From Gnomoniopsis sp. IMI 355080 (lineage: Eukaryota; Ascomycota; Sordariomycetes; Diaporthales; Gnomoniaceae), in contig JAPEVC010000141.1 in the NCBI GenBank assembly GCA_027946555.1, positions 32,268-96,267 on the forward strand: a DNA stretch of 64,000 bases, in the 5' to 3' direction. Both the position numbers and the translations under genes were made by a program. Positions 45,129-56,754 of this stretch are shown here, in pieces. The stretch's first letter is position 1; each line of letters starts with the position of its first letter. The notes beneath the pieces are model-generated. The model had not been told where the DNA came from. It did not search any database and saw only the letters and a program-made list of their open reading frames with translations.

Positions 45129-47087
45129 GTGATAGAGGGAGATGTAAAATACTCAGCATTATTGCGATTGACCTCGAGAGAGGGAGAGATACCTTCATCA
45201 GGCGGGCTTGGCAGGACAGTCCTGTTCCCTGCTATCAGTCATAGCTGACCATGCGGTGCTCTAGATACACCGAATCCAACTTGTATTGCAATAAGCGAAC
45301 TTGTGTTTATTCTGGACCATCGAGTTTTACATTAGTTCAATTTATGGTTTTCTCACGGAGTGCTACGATCCCGAGTTCGGCCAGCGCGGCTAGTCCAGTC
45401 CGGGTATAAATCCTGGTTCAGCAGAAGCGTGACCTGGCCAATAGTCTTACATCAATCCGGCAACGACAGCTTGGCTTGGCAAATGGAGGCCGATAGTATG
45501 TGAAAGAATGAGTACGACGAGGTCCTCGTGTTCCTTCTGTTCCTACTCGTCAATTACTATGTATCTCTATATATTAACTCTGATCATGTCAAAAGAATTG
45601 GGTTGCTCCCACAAGCCACCATTTATCGTGTTTTGTCCCGAACTTGATCGCAGGTTTAGATCCGTCCCTGGAGTTCAGCCAGCAAGATATTGCTTTTTTG
45701 GTTTTTCATTTCTCCTCGACACATCGAAATACCTAAGATTGGACTCAAATACTTGCCTTTGATCCTCGAATACACGGAACAGTGTCGCCTGTGCATCTAG
45801 AGTCAATACATATGTAGGTAAGGTTGAACATCACTGAGTGCGAAGTAGCGCAGCCATTTTATATCTACCTCTGGGGAATTTAATCACTAGGTATATAGTA
45901 GTGTTAAGTGCTATTTAGACAGAGCCGATCATTCTTAAACTCCGAGGTCCCGGTCTGCAATTCTAGCAAACATGATTTCGTACGAAGACAAGATATCCAG
46001 GCCCATTCTATCCCCTATTCACTGGCTCCAAGAGTGGATCTCCTATAGGGGGAGGGTCTAAAGGGTCTGCCCCCACGGGGTGCACCCGGGCGGGTCTGCT
46101 TATGAAATACATCGTGAGATTTTCCCGAGTTGATGGCCTTTAGTTTGTGGTGGCGCGGTGCTTGGACGCAGCGGCCGTGAAAAATATGTGTCTGAGGGCA
46201 GACGTCACGGCAAGGCTTGATATTTTTGCGGGCTTGATAGAATCAATGACTTTTGTGACAGAGTCTGGAGCGGGGGTCCGCATTGAATATCGAAGGGTCC
46301 GTGGGTTTCAAAAGCAAGTGTTGAGCCCCTCTTTTAGATGGTCGACCCGCAATCCAGGAGAAGCCGCAGTGAGATTGGAAAGCCAACGAACCCGGCCAGA
46401 AGGCCTTTGACCTGTTTCAAAATCAATCCAATCGGCTGCGATCCTCTTGCAATGTTCAGTGTTTGGAGCCCGTCGAGTAGCCTTCTATAAATAATTAACC
46501 TCCGGCGCATTACCTATCCCCGCCGATCATCTGGTGCGTGTAGGGGTCCAAAGCAAGGGAAGGTCGAATAAGAATTCACTGCACTGACCTGGGACGGTGG
46601 GTTTTAGTCCTGCGACCATCCATTGCTCCCGAAAGAGGAATTTATGCAGGTCGAATACGGGGGCACATTTCAGCAAACCTTGATCAGCAAAAAACAATCT
46701 CGAGAGGTCCGGGGACGCTGTGTACGTGGCGTGGGTCGCACAAGCCATCGCGTCCGCGCGGTCACCGCATGATGTGGAGACTCATATAATTGGCTTTTGG
46801 AACCGTCCTGTTTAAACAACTCACAACCGATCAAACATGCGAATCGTCTTCACATTCTGTCTCTATACTTGTAGCAGCCATCCGATTGTTCATGGTTCCA
46901 GATTCCGTCCTTGCCGTTCACACGATTCATCCCATAAACATATATATCCGCGGCCCGAAACCAAACGCCAAGCTGTCATTGACAGCCAAGCTTTCAGATC
47001 TTGCATATCCCGTACGCAAGCCACCCTTCGGATCCTGGTCACCACACCAAGTCATCATTTAGAGCCTGGTTTCAGCAGCCAATCATT
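45129..47087. other. 2-kb intergenic stretch
   Basis: No gene supported. G/C-rich patches around 46040-46110 and 46150-46390 contain short open frames without family character. A reverse frame at 46527-46748 ends near a GTCAGT donor but has no convincing continuation. Confidence 0.4.
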
Positions 47088-47800
47088 ATGGACGCGACTA
47101 CAGACATCTCACTCGACGACCTTTCTTCGTTAAAGTGCTACGTTTCCTGGAGCATCGGATGGTTTCTAGGCTTTACACTTGTGTTGTGTTGGAGTATTTG
47201 GCAGTTGCCCGACGCACAAGGTTGCGGCATCAAGGCCGCATGGGTGCCAGACGCTTTTTGTCGTGAGGCATGTTTAATTGTAAGACCATCCCCCCCCTTC
47301 CCATAAAGGAAAGACGGAAAAGGAGATGGCCCCGACGAAAAGCAATTCTGCACTTGGCAGAGAAAATGAGGGAGAAAAAAGAAAAATACCTAGTGAGCAT
47401 ACATCATTGCTAACCTAATTTATAGCCGTTCTGCCCAGTCGTCTTTGCGATCCCATCGATATTCTGGCCAGTGACAATTGTAGTGTTAGTGCTACAACAA
47501 ATTGAGCGACGCTGCGGAAGGCCTTTCACACACATGCGAGAGGCTGTCAGGACAGAAAAGCAGGAAATGAGAGAGACATATAGGCTGTTGCCAGAGATGG
47601 AAAGCGGCGTTGCATTTGATGAGCAAGGCAGTATCCCGCTCAGTGATCTGAGCGATTCGAGTGAAAGTCCGCGGTCGAGCGATGACGAAAGTCTATCGAG
47701 GCTGCCATACCATATGCGAGCGACGAGGGCGATCAGGCATCAGTTTTCCAGCAAGTTTCGGAGTTTGCCGTATCAACCAATACCACCAGCTACTTATTAG
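47088..47800 (+). CDS. small membrane protein, two predicted TM segments
   Basis: Exon 1 (47088-47279) and exon 2 (47426-47800) join in phase 0 across a 146-bp GTAAGA...TAG intron with a CTAAC branch site, giving 188 residues. TM1 is SIGWFLGFTLVLCWSIW and TM2 is VVFAIPSIFWPVTIVVLVL, with a 30-residue cysteine-containing loop (GCGIKAAW, FCREACLI) between them. The rest is a cytosolic tail with an acidic serine cluster (LSDSSESPRSSDDE) and a basic end. No family is recognised. The hydrophobic pattern runs cleanly over the splice junction, which supports the model. Confidence 0.62.
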
Positions 47801-48670
47801 GGACGGGTCCGGGACGAAACGGTCAAGTGGTGTTTGATGATCTGTGATACTGCTGTGGAGTGACTGGAGTCCATGTATTTGAGATAATTTGACGATCAAT
47901 GCTTCAAATATTCATCGAGACAGCATCAAGTCACGAACTGATAGCTATCACGCACGCACACCCACAGTCACAGCCGCTCCGTCCCCGATTTCCACCCGAG
48001 GTGGCTGCGCAGTAAGAGGGCACACGAGCGATGATATCCACCAATCTATTCGTACTGGTTCATCGCCAGCCCGTTGCACAGAAGACAATAGGCACAAGCA
48101 TAGCACAAGTGGCAAGTGGCCGTTTCTGAGAAAGATCCAATGAGCCTTCACGAGAAAGGGCAGTCTGAACGAACGGGACATGACTTGCACCGGCTAATCT
48201 CACCGAATCACCCATTTAAAAAGATTAGTCCAGCCCAGTTTGTTCGGGCATTCACCCTCTAAGAATGCTCAACAGGGCAGCCAGCTGCTTGTTAGGTCTT
48301 CTGCAGATTTGTCTTGAATTGCGATCGCAGACGATTCAAATGCAACTCGGGCGAATCCGCAATGCAGTCGCCTACGCAGTGTCCACAGACTACAAAAGGT
48401 AAAGTACTCAATTTAGCTGGTAAATCGCCACTAAAAGACTAATAATGAATTAAAAAACAAAAGAGACCTAATCGCATTATCTGCGAATGTCACTGTATGA
48501 ATAGAGCGTTATAGTAAGGAACAGGTCCGTGAACTGCATAGAAAGCGGCATGTGACAGGGATTCGGAGCCCTCGAGCAGTGATGTAGGTAGCTTGGCGAA
48601 CCAGCGGGTTTGGTGCCAGTGCAGCATTTTGACCATCTTTCCTTTGGTCACACAACCAAAGCCATACACC
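47801..48670. other. intergenic
   Basis: No feature supported; short open frames only. Confidence 0.5.
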
Positions 48671-50203
48671 ATGGATCAATCACAGAGTCTGCCAGTACGC
48701 GGCCATGTGCGGAATAAGTCATCAACGACAAGACGTAAGTGAGCAAGATACCGGAAGGCAAGCCCCTCTCAGCGCAACGGCAAACTCACTCGCGCTCGCG
48801 CTCGCGCTACCCATCAACCCAACCTCTAGGAGCTTCCGCTGATAGGAGAGCACAGCTACTCGCCCGAGGACGTCTACGAAAGGACCTTTGGACTTGGACG
48901 AGTGAGTCTGTTCAAACCCCTCCAGAACTCAATCTCAGATACTAACCCGCCCGCAGCGAACCCCTGACCTCACCAATCTCACCACGCCCCCAACCCACAC
49001 ACCTCACACCCCGGCCTCTCTCACGACAAGCCAGCCCACGCGTGTCCGCTGACCGGTCACGGCTATCGCCACGCTCCCCAGCCCGAGGCCGCTCGCCCAT
49101 GACAGCCCCCAAGGATTTCACCTACCTCCTCAAGCCAGAGATCTACCACCCGCTTCCCACGCAAACCATCCCGGCGCCCTTCCGCACATCGCCCCAGCAA
49201 CCCTCCCCGGACACGCCCATTGCGGACCTGCTCGCCCGCGGCCATTTTCGCGGCGCGGCCATCGCCGCCGTCAACGCCCTCACCGGCACGCCGCCGCCCG
49301 AGTCACCAGCGCGCATCTTTGAACTGCTGTACACACGCCTCTCGTGCCTGACACTCATTGATGCGACGCAGATCGCGGCCCAGGAGGCGCGGGCGCTCGA
49401 GGACATCAACAACAGCGCGGCTTTTGTCGATGAAGTCGCCGGCGAGCATCTTGTGCCGTGGGAGCTGCGGGTGCTGGTGGTGCGCCTGCAGGCGATGGGG
49501 TTTGGGGACCCCAGGCGGGCCATCATGAGCTACTATGATTTGGCCAGGGAGGCCAGGGCACGGATTGCGGCGGCTGCAGCGGCACATGATCATAGCGCGA
49601 GCGAGGTGTGGAAGGAGAGGTTGGTGGAGCTGGGGATGAAGGTTGCGGGTGCGTTGGTGGAGATGGACGATTTGGCTGGCGCGGCGGGCCACTTGGCCGG
49701 TCTACGAGAGCGGGGTGATGGCAAGTTGGCCATGGCCAAGGCATTGCTATGGCTCCATTTGGGGGACACAGATGCTGCTCGGCGGTGTGTCAAGGAGGGT
49801 GAGGCGGGGGATAAGATTGTCGGCGCGCTGTGCGAGATGGCCAGCGGTAATTATGACACTGCCCTTACGAGGTGGAAGGAGCTCCGGGAAGAGATGGCTG
49901 GCGATGAGATGGTCTCTGTCAACCTGGCTGTTTGTCTTCTTTACACGGGCAAGATGGACGAAGTGAGTACAAGATTCCTGGTGTAGTAGCTTATGAGCTG
50001 ACAATTCGCAGGGAAAGGAAGTGTTGGAGGGACTGGTGGAGAGCGGCTTCTCGTCGCATACTCTGTTGTTCAACCTCTCTACTATCTACGAGCTTTGCAC
50101 AGACAGGTCGAGGAGTCTAAAGGGTACGCTCGCTGCGAAGGTGGCCGGAATGCAAGCCACGGAGAAGGGTTGGGAAAAGTCCAATGCCGACTTCAAATTG
50201 TGA
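48671..50203 (+). CDS. TRAPPC12-like subunit of TRAPPIII
   Basis: The core exon runs to 49962 and joins 50012-50203 in phase 0 across a 49-bp intron. The domain around DFTYLLKPEIYHPL and the TPR-like helices that follow match fungal TRAPPC12. The end, FNLSTIYELCTDRSRSLK, is closely like the C-terminus of animal TRAPPC12. The complex acts as a tether/GEF for Rab1/Rab7-type transport at the Golgi and in autophagy. The N-terminus is less sure. ATG 48671 opens a polar exon (MDQSQSLPVRGHVRNKSSTT, to 48734) and a second exon follows from 48830. Joining to the main frame needs either a GTCTGT donor at 48906 with the acceptor at 48956, or GTGAGT at 48902 with the acceptor at 49030. A (GCTCGC)n run lies in the first intron near 48790-48810. 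Confidence 0.83.
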
Positions 50204-50433
50204 GCAAATCACGGAACAGGGCTGCAACGCATAGGCGAGACTCTCTGCAAGGCTGCGAGATGGCACGTTTGTGCAGTCATTTTCAGAAATTGCAAGCCAC
50301 AGAGGACTGTCCTGGTATCTACCTAGTGCTTTGCTCGAACCCAAACCGAAAGAAACAGAAGCAAACAAGTTTGGACCATCCTCCATTTATTACCCAACGC
50401 CATCCAGTGTATCCTCAAGTCGCTTAACTTCGT

Positions 50434-50772
50434 TCAAATGATACAGAAGTCGCAGGGAATCGGACACGGGATGATGAAGCAAAATCGGCCAGGGCACATG
50501 CCACCACGATCACCTCCACGCAGTTTCGAGTCCTCGTCTTCGGCGTGAGGTCTCTCGGGATCTGTAGTTGAAAAGGTAATGTCAGCTGGTTAACGTCTGA
50601 TCATTGCGGGTGCACTCGTGGAATTAATTGACTGAAGGAAAGGTTTCTAGCGCGTACTCATGGGCTCGGCAACTCTTGGCTGCACTGCCTGGACTCTCTC
50701 GGGCGGGCTGGGCAGTGCCTGGCCGTTGACCATGATGGCTGGCATCGTGGGTTGGGACTCGGTGGGAGACAT
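50434..50772 (-). CDS. 88-residue protein with cysteine-rich C-terminus
   Basis: Found by splicing. Exon 1 (50658-50772) and exon 2 (50434-50585) join in phase 1 across a 72-bp GTACGC...CAG intron with a TTAAC branch site. The protein is polar and Pro-rich in its first 60 residues (SPTESQPTMPAIMVNG), then RGGDRGG, and ends with a packed hydrophobic cysteine tail, CPGRFCFIIPCPIPCDFCII. Five cysteines lie in the last 20 residues. Such tails resemble palmitoylated or CYSTM-like membrane anchors and are seen in small conserved fungal proteins. There is no signal peptide, so it probably faces the cytosol. It lies tail to tail with the TRAPPC12 gene, 230 bp apart. Function unknown; the model rests on intact splicing and the distinctive tail. 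Confidence 0.66.
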
Positions 50773-51538
50773 CGTGGATATTGTGGATCAAAGTCTGGAG
50801 GAAAGCGGTTTTGGATTTTGTAGAGAGAATTGAGAGTTTGTTTTTAGTCGGTCCTCTGTGGTGTTGGAAGACAAAAGGGGCGGTAGTAAATCTACGCGGC
50901 CTACAGCATGATGTCTCTTGGCAATAGCGAAGGCTTGAATCAGGGAGCGGACCACAATACGAGATGACATCATAAGTCGTACGCGGCCTGTCCTGGTAAA
51001 AGCGGTGGCAGAATACCGAGGCAATGTTCTCGCCCAGCCCAGGATTCCTCGATGACATGATGACATGAAAGCTTCCACCCAGCCTCCCAAGCCTCCCCCA
51101 TGACCTGTAGACAGTCGTCGCGTACCCATTACCACGGACCAGCCTCGACATCCGAATTCAGATCCATCGACAGGCAGTGACACGGCGAGATGTTGTACAA
51201 CAAAGATCCCTTGAGCTACGATCACGCTTGCAAGTGTCGCCGAAAGTATTTCATCGACTACACATCATGCCGCACTAGAATCACGGCCTGACAATATACA
51301 CATCGGGGAGACTAATTATAGTTCACTACCAATGCATACGTTCTCAACCCGGGAATTTAAGTTGGTGTCGGCCCATTAGCGACAGACGGTCATCATGAAA
51401 TGCTTTGAGTAGCGACACTAGGCATCTCATCTGGTGACTCTCCTGTTCCTGACTATATATCTATATGCTGTCGCTCAGAAAGTAGAGAATGCACCGCCAT
51501 CCTGCAAGGGATCATTTACGATCATGAGGGAACTCCGA
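50773..51538. other. intergenic
   Basis: Upstream of the cysteine-tail gene and downstream of NAS. The reverse open frames reaching 51225 overlap this promoter and lack coding character. Confidence 0.45.
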
Positions 51539-52611
51539 TCATATGCACCCACCCTTTGCGCCGTCCACACTGACAACAATAGTCGTCAAACTCGTCGATC
51601 CTCCAAAGTATCTCGTCGCCAGAACAGGCGTGACCACGCTCAACACTTCCCAACAGTCCACGTCCATCTTCGGATACAGGATTTGTCGCAGACTATCCGT
51701 GCTCCTAAGCATGATCAGCGCCCCGGGCCTCATCGACTTCGCGACGGCAACAAGCAGATCCCGCTTGTCCTTCTCTGTCTCCCCTATCAACGCTGCGAAA
51801 TGGACCAAGTCGCAGTCGCGCAAATTCGGCTTGCTCACACCTTCGCTTGGTGGAGCAGACAAACCCCCTTCATCGTCCGAAGATGCAGGCGTCACCATGC
51901 CCGTCGTGATCTCTGCTTGCACAAAACTCATGTTCTTCTCTCCGAGGGCATTGGCCACTCCTTGACCATGACTTATTGCTTCAACACTGCGATCGATGTT
52001 GATTATTTCGACATCCGGACCCAGTCTCTCGCGGAAGCATAGTGCCGAGAAGGGCGTGGGGCCAGAGCCCAGGAAGGCGATCTTTTGGACCGGTGGGAGA
52101 CATTTCTCGCCGAGAGCCGTATCAAGTGTATTAGTCTCCATGCGAGCTAGCTGACGGTACTGGTCGAGGTACGGAAACGTCTCCCAGAGCTGGCGACACG
52201 TCAACATGGAAGGGCTGCCGGATATGACCTTGCGCGCAAAGTCCAGCTCGAGGAGGTACTCTGCGTCACCCCATATCTGCCACAAGTCAGGCATGAGAGC
52301 TTGTATGCGCGGATCGTCCATAATCTGTGTGCGCCAGTCAGTCAAGCGAGACGATGCGGAGAGGACCGTTCATGACTTGCCTGCTGCTCTTGTGACGTCG
52401 TTGTCTTCGACATGGTCACGAGGTCAAAGAGTTGGTTGAAGAGACGCCCGTTGATTGGATCCGGCTCCAGTGTCTCGAGACTCCGGAGCTTGTCGAACAG
52501 GGTAAGTATGCCCAAAGTAATGCGCTCCGAATCATCCTCATGATCCGGAAGCTTCGTGCCCACCCGAGCCACCGTCGCTGGTTGCATGGTATGCATGGTT
52601 TCGACGGTCAT
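51539..52611 (-). CDS. nicotianamine synthase-like protein
   Basis: Exon 1 (52381-52611) and exon 2 (51539-52324) encode about 338 residues. The S-adenosylmethionine-binding core is clear: KIAFLGSGPTPFSALCF, then VEIINIDRSVEAIS, VQAEITTG and CDLVHFAALIGETEKDK, with LIMLRSTDSLRQILYP near the end. This matches fungal nicotianamine synthases, which join three aminocarboxypropyl groups from SAM into a metal chelator used for Zn, Fe, Cu or Ni handling in the cytosol. The intron (52325-52380) begins with GC, not GT: CAG|GCAAGT...CACAG, the one well-known exception class. Reading it this way joins EQQ to IMDDPRIQ in frame. Starts at 52596 or 52587 are also possible, as the frame is open further upstream. 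Confidence 0.88.
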
Positions 52612-53355
52612 CTTTCCTCCGATCAGATTCCGCATTCGGCTTCCGTGTAAGGAGTGCACCAGATGTGGACAAGGAGGGAGTCGTAGTCTTTCTAAGTATG
52701 GTACCACAGTATAATGCTTGGCAAGCAATACAATCTGCTGGAGTCACCACAGGGAACAACGCAACGTGTTGAATTGAAGCAAACAAGATGAATTCAAACT
52801 GCTAGAAATTTAACTTCTCTACTGAAATATCCTTACCTAAGTCACCTACCTAGGTAGGTAATCAGTAGGGCAACCAGTCCCAGCTGATGAGTTGGCAGCT
52901 TGTCACTCACAACGCGCCTGCAAGGGTGAGCTTGCATAGTCGACATGATCTTCGTGGGGGATTGTCCAAGAAGAAGAAAGTTGAAGGCGGACAAGATTAT
53001 TTCTATTGGTCACTTGCCAGACTGTTGGCTTGCCATAGTACTAGCAAAGGTGTGATATCCTTGTCTGGGGTGTCCATCAAGGTCCTTTGTTCACCACAAA
53101 CACAAAACCCCCAACTCATTGCCTTGTCTTATGAGTCTGAACCGGGTAAACCGTGCGGCTCTACCTACCTAATAAGTACAACCGCGCATATCAATTCTAC
53201 GGGTTCGTCTTGGCGGCAAAGCCAACTTCGACTTCCTTCATGTCACGGGGCGAGCACAGATGGACTTGATGTTGATGCACGTGCGATTCATATACATGGT
53301 CGGGTCCGAAATAGGCCCTTGCTTTTCCCTGATCCACGTTGCCCGCCCGAAGCGC
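52612..53355. other. intergenic with CCTACCTAGGTAGG palindrome
   Basis: A perfect 14-bp palindrome at 52845-52858, and a CTACCTACCTAATAA near 53161. Nothing else is supported. Confidence 0.55.
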
Positions 53356-54548
53356 TCATAAGACAGTAGCCCTCGGTAAAGACGGTACCGACTCTATTCG
53401 ACCCAACTCAAGGTCTTCTCGCCTTGGCGTGGACGCAAAGGAAACGTGGTCTGCATGCTCGCGACTGGCAGTCTTTTGATTACCAGGCTCGTTGCTTGCT
53501 ATGCTCGGCTGCCGTACGTAGGGCCCGGGCCGCCCAGTCGCTCCCAAGGGATCATTGTTCGCTAAGCTTGTCCTCCGTAAGGACCAAAGCCGATCAAGGG
53601 CCGTTTTGAAGTCATCCAGGATGACGGTATCGGTGAGACACTTGAAGACAAGTGCCAGTTTCCAGAATGGATTGATGCCCACCGGTAATGTGTCACTCAG
53701 GGTGCCTGTCACTGAGAGAATGTCGAGGATAACGAAGACGATGCTCAGGAACATCGAGGCTACCATGATGGCGAATCGCGGTGATATTGTCACCACTTCC
53801 TTCAAGGTCAGGTCATAGTGGCTCTTGAGGACCCAGAGCAACTTTCCCACTGAGGCTACCCACCACGGGTCTCGGAATGCGGTCTCGATGGGACGGGTTC
53901 TCGGAAACAACCAGCTGTTGATGTTGTTGAAGTATGCGAACGTTGCGAAAATCTCCAGGATCCAGTACGGCTGAACCAGAATCACAGTACCGATGAAAAT
54001 ACGGCTGGCTCGTGGGCTCATGAATGGTCGCACTTTCATCCACGCAATGACGCTGTGTAGTTGGGTCGATATGTGAAGCCCAATAGCTGCGGTGGACAGC
54101 CACCAACCGTACGTTGGCTGCATCCAGAATAGATTGAACGACTGCCAACCTCCAATAGCAAGCTGAGAACAGATGATCTGTGTCAGTCAGCTGAGACAAC
54201 GGGGAGCACTGGTGATGAGGTGACGTGAGAGCATACTTCAAGGAGAATGAGCTTGTGCAGGAGGACCCCACGTCTCATATTGGCAATGGTGATGCCGGCC
54301 ATTATCACGAGGCCACCAATCACTACGTACTTTGTAAGTACACGGCTATCCAGATTTACTATTTCAAAAGATTGTACGCACTGATTGTGTCAACCACGTC
54401 AGTCACAGCCTGATATAATTGTATTTTGGCGTTGTACAAACCTGAACCCCTCGGACCACCCCTCGAGTACAATGGCATCATGGCTTGTGGGAGGCTCACT
54501 CCCCTCAGTTGCCCTTTTCAAAAGCCCAACGCCCTGGAGCGGACTCAT
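53356..54548 (-). CDS. fungal multi-span integral membrane protein
   Basis: Three exons, 54438-54548, 54237-54329 and 53356-54177, all phase 0, encode about 341 residues. Exon 1 ends with IVLEGWSEGFRF. Exon 2 gives VVIGGLVIMAGITIANMRRG and LLHKLILLE, and exon 3 continues with IICSQLAIGGW. GW.EGF, ANMR.G.LLHKLILLE and the following Trp/Tyr-rich helices recall a Pezizomycotina family of uncharacterised membrane proteins. About six or seven hydrophobic helices are seen, ending with ILDDFKTALDRLW and a 70-residue polar cytosolic tail. Role unknown. ATG 54659 in the same frame would add 37 residues. The start used here has a short polar N-terminus like other members. Confidence 0.76.
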
Positions 54549-56754
54549 CACGGCCCTGGAAAGCTTTGTATGGGATGGTGAGTGGCTTGTGTTACGACCA
54601 CCTGGTGAAAGGCCATGGAGAATTTCGGAATCAGTCGAAGAGCAAAGCGAACGGACCACATTCGTGGGAATTAAGGCAGCAAGCAGGACCTAATATATGT
54701 ACACGTGGTTGGGAAGCTGACCTTATGTAGCAGCGCAGGCCAGCAAGGCAGCTTTCCAGCCCAGAAAGGCTGTGGGATTCTAGGATGTCGTGCACCACCA
54801 CTTCGCCGCAAAGCCATACTTTTAAGTGGTGTGCAACCCGTGAGATTTTGGTTTTTTTTCCCTTTGTTGATCACTTTCCCCACATCCCCGAGTCCAGCGA
54901 AAGTTCCCGTGGCATTGTGCTGACCATGCGGGAACATGATGGTCAGAATGAAGCGCTTTTTGTGACTTTCCCCACGCCATCGCCAGTCTGCTGTCAGCAA
55001 AGTCCGGGGTAATCCGCATGGGGCGCAGCGGGGCGACCGGGGCTTGTGCCTATTGAAGTGCGTTTCCGAACGAACGGTGGCCTGGGGTTGGGCTGTGCAT
55101 TGTCGAGGGCTTTGTGTGACAATATCGCTGGTGGTTGCACTTACGCCGCACGCGCTTGAAGGGTTGTCGGATTGGGTGGGCATTCGAAGATTGTTCAACC
55201 CCCTAGCCCTTTTTTTTTGTTTTTTTTTGTCTCTTTTTCTCTTCCAAATTTCTCAACCCAGGGCTTGTACATGGACGATTCTTCGTGCCACGAAAATCAT
55301 ATCTAGTAAGCTACCGTCATACTTTGGTCAAGCAGAGGTCATGCTGCGAGTTCTGGTCAGTATTCAGTCCCGTGATTGCACTCTTTGTCGATGCCAACAT
55401 GAAGAGAAGCTATTTCGAAGAGAAGGATCTCAAAAGTACAATGTGAACCTTTGCCGAGCGGAAGAGTTCAAGGATATGCTGCCTCACTCGAGCGTATTGG
55501 GGCCATATTTCTCCTTTCAATGTGCGTGCACCAGCTACAAATCTATCACAAAGTACATCGCGCGTATTGGCCTTTTCAGTGTGTAATAGCTCTCGTGTGA
55601 CTGACTATACTGGGCTGAGCAGTTTCAGCCCGGACCTGGAAGAAGGCTACGGGCGAGAAGAGAAGTAAATCAAATCAGGCGTGCAAGGCGCGGTAACGCC
55701 CAAATTCAATCTTCAACCCGCAGGCGTCATCGATGAGGCAGTTAGCTATATAACGATGTTACTCGCTTACTTGGTGTCACTTGCTCGCCAGGCTCACGGC
55801 CTTATCCAGGTAAATGGCGTATGATTGTCTCCAGAAAAGAGGCGAACAAATTGTGCTATTAGTTCCGTGAGTGACTTGGTGGTAATAGGTAGGGCTTTGG
55901 GAGACCCCATGATGAGACTGTCGCTGAGTACAATAGAAAGGACCTGAACGGAAGTTCAAGTCGAATAAACTTTGTTCGCATTACGCTGAATGAATGGATC
56001 TATCCGCAACCTCCTTCGTTGGTCCTAGGCCCCTTATTCTACATCATAGTGCTCTCATGTCACTCTCTAAGTCTTAATACCTTTTTGAACACAAGCATTC
56101 GCCGGACATATTCCCTCAGTGCTCTCGTTAGGTATAGGAGAATGTAGACATATCTAGACCGTGTGGCCACAGTATCCGTTGTACTGTTTACTTGCGAGTG
56201 ACCCTAACAAGGTATTGGTTTTGGCCGGACAAGATTTTACGGCACGCCAATGTACTTTGTGAAGTTGGTGGACCACAAAATAAGTTGAGAGTAGCTGACT
56301 TTGACATTACCATGAAGCAATTCGAGGGGAAAATAGGAAATTACTGCATGATATGAACTGTTCAACGAGGAACATTACCTGGATTGTAATCTCTTTTCAA
56401 CTCCATTCAGTTGTTCAATTACAAGGACAACTAAGGGAGGTAGTCATGATTTCGTCTTCCTTGTCGTGCGGGAGAGAGAGGACCCGATACCTAGGTAGCC
56501 CCATCAAATCCCACACAGCTCCATCCATGGATTCTTTACAGTCCAAGCCCGAACACGTTGGCATACGGCTATTTCCCCGCAAACAAGTTTCTGGGGACAG
56601 GCCGAAAACAGCGGCTAGTAAATGTGGATCCCGAATATCTCGAGACATTTCCGGTACCAACTACTTCAACGTGAGGGGATCGAAACACCGTCTTCATCAT
56701 TCACCGACTCAACGGCTAAGAGTTACTCGTATTATACTTTCAAAAAAAAACAAT
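54549..56754. other. 2.2-kb intergenic stretch
   Basis: No gene supported. Poly-T runs at 55209-55230. The frame of the monooxygenase is open back to 56353 but this leader has no domain character. Confidence 0.45.
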
